Shown here: one piece after another, positions 27,355 to 35,918 of the stretch
Layout of the letters: each line of letters starts with the position of its first letter
How positions within the stretch are numbered: the first letter of the stretch is position 1
Assembly (NCBI GenBank): GCA_963968595.1
Contig: CAXAHJ010000019.1
Location: 1 to 45,822 of the forward strand
Reading direction: 5' to 3'
DNA from: GCA-2730975 sp937893275
GTDB taxonomy: Bacteria; Verrucomicrobiota; Verrucomicrobiia; Opitutales; Seribacteraceae
Length of the DNA stretch: 45,822 nt
The notes under the pieces: generated by a model
What the model saw: the letters and a program-made list of their open reading frames with translations, nothing else
Databases searched by the model: none
Told to the model about the DNA's origin: nothing
Position numbers and translations under genes: made by a program

Positions 27355-28361
27355 CAGGAAAGCCCTCCGGCATCGACCTGCCTCAGGTGTTCACCAATGG
27401 CAGTTACAAATTCAGGATAAAAATCCTCCAGTTTCCGTTCCACGTTGAACCCAGCCGCGCAAGCATGACCTCCGCCAGAAAACTGCTTGGCCAGGAGGTC
27501 TACACGGTAACGATGCTCCTTCGCTCTTAGACTTCCTTTCAACTGACCGTTACGCTCCTCGAGAAGGCTTCCGATTTCGACGCCATCGAGGGAACGGGAA
27601 TAATCGACAAAATTTTCTGCGTCTTCGGGCGTGGTACTGGTTTCCTCGTAAAAGTCATCGGTGATCGAACCAATGCAGACGCGGTCCTCATGCTCCATTC
27701 GAAAACTTGCTAGAAAACGCTGCAACAATTGTATACGACCCGGTTTCTCACATTCGTAAAGCTCATGAGCAGCTTGGGAAGGACTGGCCCCAAGTTCGCA
27801 CAACCTCCTGCATATGTCGAACACACTGGCCGTGGTGCCGGAATAACAAAACTGTCCGGTATCGGTCGCGATCCCTAGGTAAAGCGCTTGGGCAGCTACA
27901 GAATCCACCGCCAACTCGTTATCAAAGAAAAGGCCCGCAAGAATTTCTCCAGTTGCACAGGCCTCGGGCAAGATGAGATTCGTCTCCCCATAAAGGGTAT
28001 TGGAAACATGGTGGTCGATATTCAAAAGGACATTGGGAAATCGATCACGAACAGAGTCCCCCACCCTAGCATGGTCTGCGCAATCTACCGAGACGGCGAG
28101 AAATTCGCCCGCAGGCAAATCGGCAGCTAGGAAGAACGGCGTATCTCCGACAAAAGCCTTCAGGGTTCTCGGAACAGGATCGATATTCACGGCTAATGAT
28201 TCAATACCTGTAGCGTTTAATACCCTTGTCAGGGCGACTTGAGAACCAATGCAATCACCATCGGGTCTGCGGTGTCCCAGAACAGCAACACGATGTCCCC
28301 GCAACAGCTCGATATTGCGGGTAAATGTAGTGGATTCCTCCGGGAAATAGGATTTTGTCAT
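27354..28361 (-). CDS. nrnA: DHH/DHHA1 phosphoesterase, NrnA-type oligoribonuclease/pAp phosphatase
   Basis: This 335-residue DHH-family phosphoesterase carries GHRRPDGDCIGSQVAL (motif I, DGD), an SVDCAD motif, NIDHHVSN (the DHH motif) and GIATDTGQFCYSGTT. A C-terminal DHHA1 domain ends in FSGGGHACAAGF, which binds the substrate. Family members degrade nanoRNAs and hydrolyse pAp; a c-di-AMP-processing GdpP is excluded because GGDEF-like and PAS domains are absent. Its location before truB-ribF matches the common bacterial gene order. An imperfect dyad lies in the 5' leader. Confidence 0.9.
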   Translation of the reverse strand: MTKSYFPEESTTFTRNIELLRGHRVAVLGHRRPDGDCIGSQVALTRVLNATGIESLAVNIDPVPRTLKAFVGDTPFFLAADLPAGEFLAVSVDCADHARVGDSVRDRFPNVLLNIDHHVSNTLYGETNLILPEACATGEILAGLFFDNELAVDSVAAQALYLGIATDTGQFCYSGTTASVFDICRRLCELGASPSQAAHELYECEKPGRIQLLQRFLASFRMEHEDRVCIGSITDDFYEETSTTPEDAENFVDYSRSLDGVEIGSLLEERNGQLKGSLRAKEHRYRVDLLAKQFSGGGHACAAGFNVERKLEDFYPEFVTAIGEHLRQVDAGGLS

Positions 28362-28369
28362 AATTGAAG

Positions 28370-28402
28370 TTTGGAAAGCTGAGAATTCCTTGCTTTTCCA
28401 AA
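28370..28402. repeat. Imperfect dyad in the nrnA leader / downstream of the MFS-PlsC gene
   Basis: TTTGGAAAGC (28370-28379) and GCTTTTCCAAA (28392-28402) can pair with one bulged base around a 12-base loop. On the minus strand the hairpin lies about 65 bases after the upstream gene stop and ends 8 bases before the nrnA ATG, so it could mask the start site or attenuate read-through. No U tract follows, so a standard terminator is unlikely. The rest of the 106-base gap shows no clear promoter. Confidence 0.4.
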
Positions 28403-28467
28403 TCTTGCCATTACTAACAAAAAGAATGCCCAGTGGAAAGAGGGAAAGGTAAAAACGGAGAGCTATG

Positions 28468-31035
28468 TCAAGTTTCCGTCAACCAGAGAAATCCTTCAAC
28501 ATCGAAACGGGCCTTGAGATTTGCTGATGTCCATTCTCCCGAGACACCCGCCACTTGAAGATCGCCTTCTTCACCCACCGGCAATTCCTCGCCCGAACCA
28601 TCGGACACCACCCGAGCCTCCACACCGGGCAGGATCCGACCAACCGACCCTGCGGCGGTTCCTTTTTGATCATCAGGATTGATATCCTCAGGAGGGTCGG
28701 GAAGATTCATCGCCACCACACCTAAACCGGATATCGCAAGACCAGTGAAGGTTTTGGCGGTAAATGAGTTCAAGTCTCCGGCATTACCGAGCGTGAGCGT
28801 TCCATCTCCGTCATCCTTGACGGACAAATCTCCCAGCAGGGGGGCCCACAAGCACCAAGTTTGATCCCAAGCCGAATCGAATGACCCTTCCATTTGAATT
28901 CGAAAAGCAGGCTCATGCCAGAGATTGGTCTCCATGATACGCATGACGCTAGCGATCAATTCGGGTGTCGGCCAAGAGATCCCTGCAGTCTGAATTTCCT
29001 CATCACGGAGAGAGCAACCAGCCAAGTGGAGGCAAGTATCGGAAATAGAATCAACACCTTCCACTTCTTGGACCTTCACTTCGGAACCGGTCAGATTTTT
29101 GGCTTTTCCATAAAACTCTTCCCGTGTCCAGATCTTCCCGCCGACCTCAACCAAGAATGGGGCTGAGCGATCTCGCAACAAGGAAGCCTTTATCGCCAAA
29201 CTCAAAGGTCGCTCCAAGTCCTTCCTTTCTGAGAACGCTTCCCTAGCCAAACGAAACATCGAACGGCGGACACGATCGACAGTGGCTTCCTTCGCGGGAA
29301 TTGGTTCGCCAACGTGAAAACGAACGGGATAAGGAATCCGTCGAGGCCATTTCCGTAGGAACTTCCCATCGGAAAAGCTAAAGATCGATCCCCACACACC
29401 GTCTAAATATGCCGGAACAACGGGTGCTTGTCCTTTTCGAGCGATCAACTCGAAACCCTTCTTAAAACCGAGCAGCGGACCAACCCGAGAAATCCCGCCC
29501 TCGGGAAAGATACAAATGGCATCTCCGGAACGCAATATCTCCGAGGATTTGACGATGGCTTCCTTGGCCCGACTCGGAGAAACGGGAATGGCTGAAGTGA
29601 GACGAAACACAAAACGAACCAACCAGCTTTCAGCAAGACCGGAGAAGGCGATGAACTGAAGATAACGCGGCAGACTCACTCCAATCATCACCGGATCGGC
29701 GTAAGACACGTGATTGCAAAGAATCAACGCCCCCCCTTTTTTCGGAAGGTTCTCCACCCCCTTGACGCTCAATCGGTAAAAAATTCGGGTTAGAGCTCTT
29801 GTCGCTATTCTAAAAATTTCCTCGGGCAACAAATACCACACGAAACCGGCGATCAAGACAGCGGGAACAGTCATAACCCAAAGCTCCTCGATCGGATTAA
29901 AGTTCCGGTACGACAACAAGGCGTGAATTCCGATAAATGCAACACTCAGCAAATTCGTGAGAAGGTTTGACGCGGCCACGACACGCCCCCGCCTCTCTTC
30001 ACCCGCCCGATCCTGAAGAAAGGCATTGAGGGGAACGAAAAAGAATGCCCCGCCGACACCGAGTAGAACGCAACACACGTTAAAGCTAGTGCTCATCGGA
30101 TCCGAAAGGGTCAGGCAAACCAATGCCACCGGAATCCCCAATGCTCCAAGGGGAACGATCCCGAGCTCTACTCTACCCCTGCCCACATAGGCGGAAATCA
30201 TGCTACCAAGCATAATGCCAACTCCCAATAGCCCGAACCAAAACCCAAAACGTTCGGGATCCCCGACAATGGCAGCCCACTTAACCAAGACAAAAAAGAA
30301 GAAACCACCAAAAGCCCAGAACCAAGCGTCTCCAAGTGCTGCCAAAAACAAAGGGCGAGACGACCGAAGTTCACGCAACGCTCCGAAATGGCTCCACAGG
30401 ATGGGGATTTCGAATGGTTTGACGCTTTTAGGCTCGGTATAAGGCGTAGGTCTGAAGATTAGCCAAGAGAAGAAAGCCAATCCAGCCACCGCAAAGACCA
30501 CCAATTGCCCGGCATCCCAAGGAGTCCCCTCCTCGCTGAGAGAACCAAAGGCCAAAGCACCGACGTAAATCCCGCCTAGGATTCCCACCATCGTGAGCAT
30601 TTCCATCCAACCGACAGCCATGCCGAGTTTCTCCGAGCCTACCAATTCCTTGAGGATGCCTTTTTTTCCCGGAGACAACATTGCGGACTGAGTGGCCAGC
30701 AAAAAGAAACCCAGTACCGCCAAGTTCAACGACTCCAGACCTATGCCAACGCCGATCACGAGCAACCCCATCACTTGAGCAAGAAGCGCCAGACTGACCA
30801 CCGACCTCTTCGAATAACGATCCGACAACCACCCGGCCAAAGGGCCAAAAAGCACGAACGGGACGATCAGCATCAAGCCTAGTTGTTGATTCACCCGATC
30901 CTTTTCGACTTCGCCGAACAATGCTCCCGCCATCAGGAGCAGCATCGACTTCACTGCATTGTCGTTGAAAGCTCCGATTGTCTGGGCAATCAACAGCCAA
31001 ACTGCATCCCGCAAACGGTTGCCTGTTTTATTCAC
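28468..31035 (-). CDS. MFS transporter fused to PlsC acyltransferase with a vestigial acyl-adenylate synthetase domain
   Basis: An 855-residue three-part membrane protein. Residues about 1-400 form a 12-helix major-facilitator domain resembling the lysophospholipid transporter LplT (LIAQTIGAFNDNAVKSM, LAGWLSDRYSKRSV). Residues about 410-615 are a PlsC-type acyltransferase with NHVSYAD (H442) and FPEGG (about 511). From about 620 the sequence resembles the acyl-ACP synthetase half of Aas (RSAPFLVEVGGKIWTREEF, GSVGRILPGVEARVV, VEGFLWLTET). It lacks the ATP-binding P-loop and stops before the catalytic-lysine domain, so this part is probably not an active synthetase. Together this resembles LplT-Aas lysophospholipid flipping and re-acylation in one chain. 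A GTG start at 31035 gives a four-base GTGA overlap with the upstream acyltransferase; an in-frame ATG at 31071 would overlap by 40 bases. Confidence 0.88.
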   Translation of the reverse strand: MNKTGNRLRDAVWLLIAQTIGAFNDNAVKSMLLLMAGALFGEVEKDRVNQQLGLMLIVPFVLFGPLAGWLSDRYSKRSVVSLALLAQVMGLLVIGVGIGLESLNLAVLGFFLLATQSAMLSPGKKGILKELVGSEKLGMAVGWMEMLTMVGILGGIYVGALAFGSLSEEGTPWDAGQLVVFAVAGLAFFSWLIFRPTPYTEPKSVKPFEIPILWSHFGALRELRSSRPLFLAALGDAWFWAFGGFFFFVLVKWAAIVGDPERFGFWFGLLGVGIMLGSMISAYVGRGRVELGIVPLGALGIPVALVCLTLSDPMSTSFNVCCVLLGVGGAFFFVPLNAFLQDRAGEERRGRVVAASNLLTNLLSVAFIGIHALLSYRNFNPIEELWVMTVPAVLIAGFVWYLLPEEIFRIATRALTRIFYRLSVKGVENLPKKGGALILCNHVSYADPVMIGVSLPRYLQFIAFSGLAESWLVRFVFRLTSAIPVSPSRAKEAIVKSSEILRSGDAICIFPEGGISRVGPLLGFKKGFELIARKGQAPVVPAYLDGVWGSIFSFSDGKFLRKWPRRIPYPVRFHVGEPIPAKEATVDRVRRSMFRLAREAFSERKDLERPLSLAIKASLLRDRSAPFLVEVGGKIWTREEFYGKAKNLTGSEVKVQEVEGVDSISDTCLHLAGCSLRDEEIQTAGISWPTPELIASVMRIMETNLWHEPAFRIQMEGSFDSAWDQTWCLWAPLLGDLSVKDDGDGTLTLGNAGDLNSFTAKTFTGLAISGLGVVAMNLPDPPEDINPDDQKGTAAGSVGRILPGVEARVVSDGSGEELPVGEEGDLQVAGVSGEWTSANLKARFDVEGFLWLTET

Positions 31036-32312
31036 GACAAAAGTGATTGGAAAGATTCGCCACCGATGCAATCGTTATCGACATTAAGAAGATCGAGACC
31101 GTCTTGAACGGCTATTTCGAACTTTCTGGAGAGTTCAGCGACTTGGACGCGGCCTTTGCCGTTAGCGGATTCAGCAGCAAGATCAATGGGTTCGCCAAAA
31201 CGGACCAGAGCCCTACGACCTGCGTAAGGTGGAAGAATGGCAGAGCGGAGATCCTCAAGCACTTTCTGTATCGTTTCACCCATACGGTCGAGGGTTGGGT
31301 TTTTCTCAAGGTAGGTACCCGGATAGCTAAGCAAGCGAAAGGCCAGCATAGCCTCGGCTGCCAAGGTTCGAGCCTTGAAGTCGGCCAAGGTCGGCTTGTC
31401 CGCAATCCTAAGGGCGTGAATCCTGCGACGGATTTTTCGGATGCGATCGACCAAGTCTTCCCCTTCCTTAGCGGACAGCTCGAGCTCCGATTCAAGCTTT
31501 TCCATCAACTTGGCAGCAATGTTTCTAAGCTCACCGGCCAAGTCGTCTCCTGCGTCACCATCCAAGGGTTTGGCCAAGCCACTCATCACCTTTTTCAGTG
31601 CGAACCAACCGAGACGCTTGACCTCGGAAACATGATCGGACGACACGTCGTAATCTTCGTCCACCTCGGAAGCCAATCGACGAAACAAATCAACAACCCC
31701 ACCCGCAGCATTGGAAAAGTGAGTAACCTTCAAGCTTACGGGAATAGCAAAAACGGGGTGATCGCCTCCCAAGTCCTTCTGCGCCTTCACGCCAATGAAG
31801 GCGGGACCGTCAAGGAAGGGAGTCACCTGGTCGTTGGTTAGGTAAACGTTTCCCTCAGGAAAAATGATTAACCCTCGCTCTCCTTCCTTCAAGATACTTA
31901 GGGCTGCTTTCATGGATTTGCGGTCGCTGCCCTCACGATCCACCGAGAAGCATCCCGTTCTCTGCATGCACCAAGCGTTCAGTTTGCTCTGAAGGAAAAT
32001 GTCATAGGCCGCCATAAAAGAAATGGGCACACCAAGCTGCCTAAAAACCTCGATCATGATTGGCGGATCACTGTGGGTCGGATGATTGGGAAGAAAAAGT
32101 AGACGATTGCCCGCATGCTTTCTTGCTTCCCTCACCACATCCGGATTTATGACATCAACCTTTTCGATACGATGCGAGGCCCCTCCCAAATAAAACTTGC
32201 GGTTTACCCAACGAAGAAAAGCTTCCGCGACCCGATTGGGCCTAGGCTCGAAAAAGCGATAACTCTTGTCGGAAAAATCAATCATTACGAAAGGTGCATT
32301 CTTACCATGCAT
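31032..32312 (-). CDS. PlsC-family glycerolipid acyltransferase
   Basis: A 426-residue lysophosphatidic-acid-type acyltransferase. Motif I is LPNHPTHSDPP (the H-x4-D catalytic pair near residue 77-82), motif II region is TGCFSVDREGSDRKSM, and motif III is IIFPEGNVY (about 153). It is longer than a minimal PlsC (about 245): the extra C-terminal half (about 220-426) is helical and charged, with a late RRALVRFGEPIDL segment. It would acylate a lysophospholipid or glycerol phosphate at the inner membrane, with no predicted signal peptide. It is translationally coupled to the MFS-PlsC fusion downstream, making a two-acyltransferase lipid operon. The exact substrate cannot be told from sequence. 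Confidence 0.87.
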   Translation of the reverse strand: MHGKNAPFVMIDFSDKSYRFFEPRPNRVAEAFLRWVNRKFYLGGASHRIEKVDVINPDVVREARKHAGNRLLFLPNHPTHSDPPIMIEVFRQLGVPISFMAAYDIFLQSKLNAWCMQRTGCFSVDREGSDRKSMKAALSILKEGERGLIIFPEGNVYLTNDQVTPFLDGPAFIGVKAQKDLGGDHPVFAIPVSLKVTHFSNAAGGVVDLFRRLASEVDEDYDVSSDHVSEVKRLGWFALKKVMSGLAKPLDGDAGDDLAGELRNIAAKLMEKLESELELSAKEGEDLVDRIRKIRRRIHALRIADKPTLADFKARTLAAEAMLAFRLLSYPGTYLEKNPTLDRMGETIQKVLEDLRSAILPPYAGRRALVRFGEPIDLAAESANGKGRVQVAELSRKFEIAVQDGLDLLNVDNDCIGGESFQSLLS

Positions 32313-32383
32313 GACGATTATTCAATGCCCAACTTTCAATTTACATATTGCTTTCACACCGAGCAACTACACGCTCAACCAAC
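32313..32383. promoter_or_regulatory. Short divergent intergenic region
   Basis: This 71-base AT-rich gap separates the minus-strand acyltransferase operon from the plus-strand sulfatase and must hold promoters for both. TTTACATATTG around 32340 is the best -10-like patch, but no paired -35 is clear. I see no operator-like palindrome. Confidence 0.3.
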
Positions 32384-33913
32384 ATGAAATTTTCATCATA
32401 CTTTCTCCTCATACTTTTAACGGGTCTGGGCCAACAAGGTCTTAAAGGCCAAAAGCAGCAAAGACCCAACGTACTGTTCCTTTTTGCCGATGACCACGCC
32501 TATCAGGCCATATCCGCCTACGGATCCAACAGGAACAGGACTCCGAATATCGATCGCATAGCCAACGAGGGCATGATCTTCCATCGTGCCTTCGTCACCA
32601 ATTCCATCTGTGCCCCGAGCCGAGCCGTAATCCTTACAGGCAAACACAGTCACCTAAATGGTCAATTGACCAATGGCATGCGTTTCGACGGAGGACAGCA
32701 AACCTTTCCGAAACTGCTTCAAAAAGGTGGATACCAGACCGCGATGATCGGAAAATGGCACCTCAAAAGCGACCCCACCGGTTTCGACTTCTGGCAAGTG
32801 CTGCAGGGACAGGGTCCCTACTACAACCCCGGAATGAACACCGCCAACGGTGTAAAAAAAATCACCGGATATACAACGGACGTCATCACCGACGTCACTC
32901 TCGAATGGCTGAAGAACGGCAGGGACAAGGAAAAACCCTTCTTCATAATGAGCCAACACAAAGCACCTCACAGAAACTGGCAACCCGGCCCCAAGTACCT
33001 AAACAAGTACGACGGCGTCGAAATCACCGAACCGGAAACACTTCGTGATGATTATAAGACGCGATCATCCGCCGCCTCCACTCAGGCCATGACGATCCGG
33101 AACCATCTCTCGTCGAACGATCTAAAGCTTCGAACTCCTGGGAACCTCACGCCCGAACAAAAGGCAAAGTGGGACGCTGCTTACGGGCCTAAGAACAAGG
33201 CGTTCACAGAAGCGAAACTGGAAGGCGAAGCCCTCTTCAAGTGGAAATACCAACGCTACGTAAAGGACTATCTGCGCTGCATCGATTCGGTAGATGAAAA
33301 CGTTGGGCGACTGCTCGACTACCTCGACAAAAGCGGTCTCGCCGAGAACACTGTCATCATTTATTCATCCGACCAAGGTTGGTACCTTGGCGAGCATGGT
33401 TGGTACGACAAGCGCTGGATGTACGAGGAATCCTTCCGTACTCCACTGCTCGTGCGTTGGCCCAAGGTCATCAAACCCGGAAGCAAGAACTACGATTTGG
33501 TGCAAAACCTGGATTATGCCCAAACCGCCTTGGACTTGTGCGGCGTCAAGAACCCCCTGGACATGCAGGGAACATCTTTCGCTCCTCTCCTTAAAGGGAA
33601 AAAACCGTCTGACTGGCGCAAATCTCTCTATTACCATTATTACGAGTTCCCGGGCGCCCACAGCGTACGCCGCCACTACGGCGTTCGTACCGACAAGAAC
33701 AAGCTCATCTACTTCTACAACTTGGACGCATGGGAAATGTACGACCTAGAAAAAGATCCCAACGAATTAAAAAACGTCTACGGACAACCGAAATACGCTG
33801 CCCTGACCAAGGAACTCAAAACGGAACTGGATCGCCTTCGCGAACTCTACAAAGTGCCTGAGGACACCCGACCGGTTAGTAGGTCTAGACGACCAAAGCC
33901 CAAGAAAAAGTAG
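32384..33913 (+). CDS. Secreted formylglycine-dependent sulfatase
   Basis: A type I sulfatase of 509 residues that would cleave sulfate esters, probably of marine or host polysaccharides. The signal peptide is MKFSSYFLLILLTGLGQQGL. The metal-binding start is NVLFLFADDHAYQ (D36, D37). The sulfatase signature C76-A-P-S-R, with ICAPSRAVILTGKH, marks C76 for conversion to formylglycine. It continues with MIGKWHLKSDPTGFD and the second metal site IIYSSDQGWYLGEHGWYDKRWMYEESFRTPLLVRWP, characteristic of the N-acetylglucosamine-6-sulfatase-like (S1_11-type) group. The C-terminal tail is basic (SRSRRPKPKKK). The start is ATG 32384, since an upstream in-frame ATG (32348) precedes the signal peptide. 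No sulfatase-maturing enzyme or glycoside hydrolase is nearby. Confidence 0.93.
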   Translation: MKFSSYFLLILLTGLGQQGLKGQKQQRPNVLFLFADDHAYQAISAYGSNRNRTPNIDRIANEGMIFHRAFVTNSICAPSRAVILTGKHSHLNGQLTNGMRFDGGQQTFPKLLQKGGYQTAMIGKWHLKSDPTGFDFWQVLQGQGPYYNPGMNTANGVKKITGYTTDVITDVTLEWLKNGRDKEKPFFIMSQHKAPHRNWQPGPKYLNKYDGVEITEPETLRDDYKTRSSAASTQAMTIRNHLSSNDLKLRTPGNLTPEQKAKWDAAYGPKNKAFTEAKLEGEALFKWKYQRYVKDYLRCIDSVDENVGRLLDYLDKSGLAENTVIIYSSDQGWYLGEHGWYDKRWMYEESFRTPLLVRWPKVIKPGSKNYDLVQNLDYAQTALDLCGVKNPLDMQGTSFAPLLKGKKPSDWRKSLYYHYYEFPGAHSVRRHYGVRTDKNKLIYFYNLDAWEMYDLEKDPNELKNVYGQPKYAALTKELKTELDRLRELYKVPEDTRPVSRSRRPKPKKK

Positions 33914-33927
33914 TAGACTCTTGGTTT

Positions 33928-34212
33928 TCAGGCCAACGCATCAATGGCGTTGGCTAGAGAAAAGTCCTTTTCGGTGACCTTGCCTCTGGCGTCATGGGTG
34001 TTGAGAGAGATCTCGACCCGATTATAGCAATTGAAGATCTCGGGGTGATGGTCTTGTTGTTCGGCTTCGTAGGAAAGACGAAGAATGAAGGCCATGGCAT
34101 CCCGAAAGTTGCTAAAAGCAAAGGATTTCTTGAGATGGTCCTCTTTGTGACGCCAACCTCGGAGGTTGACCAATCGGGACTCTATTTCGCTTTCTTGAAG
34201 TGGTTCGCTCAT
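33928..34212 (-). CDS. phhB: Pterin-4a-carbinolamine dehydratase (PCD/DCoH family)
   Basis: A 94-residue protein with the family motif DHHPEIFNCYNRVEISLNTHDARG: catalytic H55-H56 and the later T-H pair (H73). The terminal G-K-V-T-E-K-D-F-S-L-A-N segment is also typical. The enzyme dehydrates 4a-hydroxytetrahydrobiopterin, and family members also serve in molybdopterin and folate pathways. No phenylalanine hydroxylase is in the window, so its metabolic partner is unknown. ATG 34212 is chosen over an in-frame ATG at 34248 because the family begins near this point. It is convergent with the sulfatase, with a gap of 14 bases. Confidence 0.92.
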   Translation of the reverse strand: MSEPLQESEIESRLVNLRGWRHKEDHLKKSFAFSNFRDAMAFILRLSYEAEQQDHHPEIFNCYNRVEISLNTHDARGKVTEKDFSLANAIDALA

Positions 34213-34241
34213 AACGAATAATTTGGGAAAGGCTTTCCTCG

Positions 34242-34270
34242 TTGTCAATAAGGTGATTAGGCGTTGTGAT
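34242..34270 (+). promoter_or_regulatory. Candidate sigma-70-like promoter for the uppS cluster
   Basis: TTGTCA (34242-34247, five of six to the consensus) is followed after exactly 17 bases by TGTGAT (34265-34270, four of six). The start codon of uppS is at 34285, so a transcript from here would have a leader of only about 8 bases. This is the only region between two divergent starts (phhB and uppS), so a promoter is required here; the precise boxes are tentative. Confidence 0.35.
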
Positions 34271-34284
34271 ACTTTTCAATTGCC

Positions 34285-35061
34285 ATGACTCTCATCGAAG
34301 AAGATTCACAAGGTGAAGTCCCTCAACACGTAGCCATCATCATGGATGGCAACGGTCGGTGGGCTCGCAACCAAGGCAAGCCTCGTTTATTCGGTCATCA
34401 CAAAGGAGTCGAAAATGTCAGGCGAGTCGTGGATGCTGCCAAAGAAGCAGGGGTTCCCTATTTGACTTTGTACGCCTTTAGCGTGGAAAACCAGAATCGC
34501 CCACCCGACGAAGTAACCGGCTTGATGCGACTGTTACGGGAATTTCTCAAAAAAGAAATTCGCAACATGGTAAAGGACGGAGTGAGACTACGAACCATTG
34601 GAGACGTTTCAGGTCTCCCCGAATATGCTCAAAACATAGTCGAGGAAGCAATCGACAAGACGAAGCACAACGATGCATGGAACCTCACTCTTGCCCTCAA
34701 CTACGGCAGCAGACAGGAAACCTTGAATGCCGTACGAGCTTGTGCCGAAAAAATAGCTTCCGGTAAAGCCTCTCCGGAGGAATTGGATTGGGGCACCTTC
34801 TCCTCGCATCTTTACACGGCAGACCTCCCTGATCCCGACTTGATCATACGCACTTCCGGCGAACATCGATTAAGCAACTTCCTTCTTCTTCAAGCGGCCT
34901 ATGCGGAAATTTACGTAACTCCCGACCCTTGGCCCGAGTTCACTGCCGCCAAGTTTCATCTAGCTTTGCAAGACTACGCCGGTCGAGAACGGCGATACGG
35001 CAAGACGGGAGACCAGATCCGCTTAAAATCAACCATATCCGAAACACCTGTAAGCGTATGA
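34285..35061 (+). CDS. uppS: Undecaprenyl diphosphate synthase (cis-prenyltransferase)
   Basis: UppS builds the C55 lipid carrier for peptidoglycan and other envelope polymers from farnesyl diphosphate and isopentenyl diphosphate. The 258-residue protein has the catalytic aspartate D21 in IIMDGNGRWARNQGKPR, GHHKGVENVRRVV, TLYAFSVENQNRP, DPDLIIRTSGEHRLSNFLL and the final GRERRYGK segment. The loop motif usually SENWxRP here reads VENQNRP, losing the tryptophan, a notable change in the flexible substrate loop. It overlaps cdsA by four bases (ATGA). It is first in a plus-strand run of envelope and isoprenoid genes. Confidence 0.95.
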   Translation: MTLIEEDSQGEVPQHVAIIMDGNGRWARNQGKPRLFGHHKGVENVRRVVDAAKEAGVPYLTLYAFSVENQNRPPDEVTGLMRLLREFLKKEIRNMVKDGVRLRTIGDVSGLPEYAQNIVEEAIDKTKHNDAWNLTLALNYGSRQETLNAVRACAEKIASGKASPEELDWGTFSSHLYTADLPDPDLIIRTSGEHRLSNFLLLQAAYAEIYVTPDPWPEFTAAKFHLALQDYAGRERRYGKTGDQIRLKSTISETPVSV

Positions 35062-35918
35062 TTCTCAGAGTATTCTCAACCGTCATCCTGTGGAGCATCG
35101 TAATCGGTGGAGTGGTAGGTTTCGGCGAAGTTGGAACCATGTGGATTCTGACCGTGGCGGCAGTGTGCACTCAATTCGAAATCTACGCCCTACTGGGTCG
35201 CCTTGGATTCGCCGCAAATAGAATCTCAGGATTGGCCACGGGAGCCTTTTTGGTTCCGATGGGGTACTATATAGAAGGCGCGGGGATGGACGCTTTGGCG
35301 GTAGGGGCTCTCATGATGTCGGGTGCCGCCGTGCTTTTCCCTCAAGCCCAGCGTGGCATGTACGTAAAGCGCCTGCTTCCGACTTTCTTCGGTCTGGTTT
35401 ACGTGCCCTTTCTATTGCACTACTTCGTTCGAATTTTGCAGACATCCGGGGAGATTCCGGCGGGAACAACCATGAGTTTCGGCTTGTTCTTCTGCTTGTG
35501 GTTGCTTGCCGTGGCGAAGTTCAGTGACATTGGGGCTCTGCTGGTGGGGAAGATGATAGGTCGCACAAAAATGGCTCCTTCAATCAGTCCGGGAAAAACC
35601 ATCGAAGGACTTGTTGGAGGCATAGCAGCCTCCGCAGGCATAGGAGCTCTCCTACCCTGGATCTTGCAAAACTACAGGCCCGAGTTGGTTTCTTTCGAGG
35701 GAGTAAACTTCGATCCGGGATCGGCTGCGATCCTTGCCTTGCCAGTAGCCGTTGCCGCCGTAATCGGCGACTTGATCGCCTCTGTGCTCAAGCGACTGGC
35801 GAACATCAAGGATTCAGGTGGAGCGATACCCGGAATAGGCGGAATGCTCGACCTTACCGACAGTCTCATCTTGGCCGCGCCCACGGGATACTTCCTACTT
35901 TTGGCCTTATTGCGGTGA
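35058..35918 (+). CDS. cdsA: Phosphatidate cytidylyltransferase (CDP-diglyceride synthase)
   Basis: A multi-pass membrane enzyme of 286 residues making CDP-diacylglycerol from CTP and phosphatidate. It carries SPGKTIEGLVGG and the C-terminal GDLIASVLKRLANIKDSGG-AIPGIGGMLDLTDSL, the family position of the CDP-diglyceride signature. Two signature residues differ: the usual PxHGG His is Ile (PGIGG) and the usual LDR Arg is Leu (LDLTD); the metal-binding aspartates remain. The start is ATG 35058 inside the uppS stop (ATGA). A reading frame open further upstream runs through uppS and is not used. dxr starts at 35915 in a GTGA overlap. Genes of this order (uppS-cdsA-dxr-rseP) are widely conserved. 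Confidence 0.9.
   Translation: MILRVFSTVILWSIVIGGVVGFGEVGTMWILTVAAVCTQFEIYALLGRLGFAANRISGLATGAFLVPMGYYIEGAGMDALAVGALMMSGAAVLFPQAQRGMYVKRLLPTFFGLVYVPFLLHYFVRILQTSGEIPAGTTMSFGLFFCLWLLAVAKFSDIGALLVGKMIGRTKMAPSISPGKTIEGLVGGIAASAGIGALLPWILQNYRPELVSFEGVNFDPGSAAILALPVAVAAVIGDLIASVLKRLANIKDSGGAIPGIGGMLDLTDSLILAAPTGYFLLLALLR

Noticed and set aside
31036..31071. ATG 31071 as the start of the MFS-PlsC fusion
   Set aside because: It would overlap the upstream gene by 40 bases; GTG 31035 gives the four-base GTGA overlap usual in this genome and begins just before the first membrane helix.
32348..32383. Upstream in-frame ATG of the sulfatase
   Set aside because: It would place twelve polar residues before a clean signal peptide that begins at 32384.
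33932..33954. Perfect 8-bp hairpin GCCAACGC/GCGTTGGC between the convergent sulfatase and phhB
   Set aside because: It lies within the phhB coding end and is not followed by a T run on either strand, so a terminator call is not supported.
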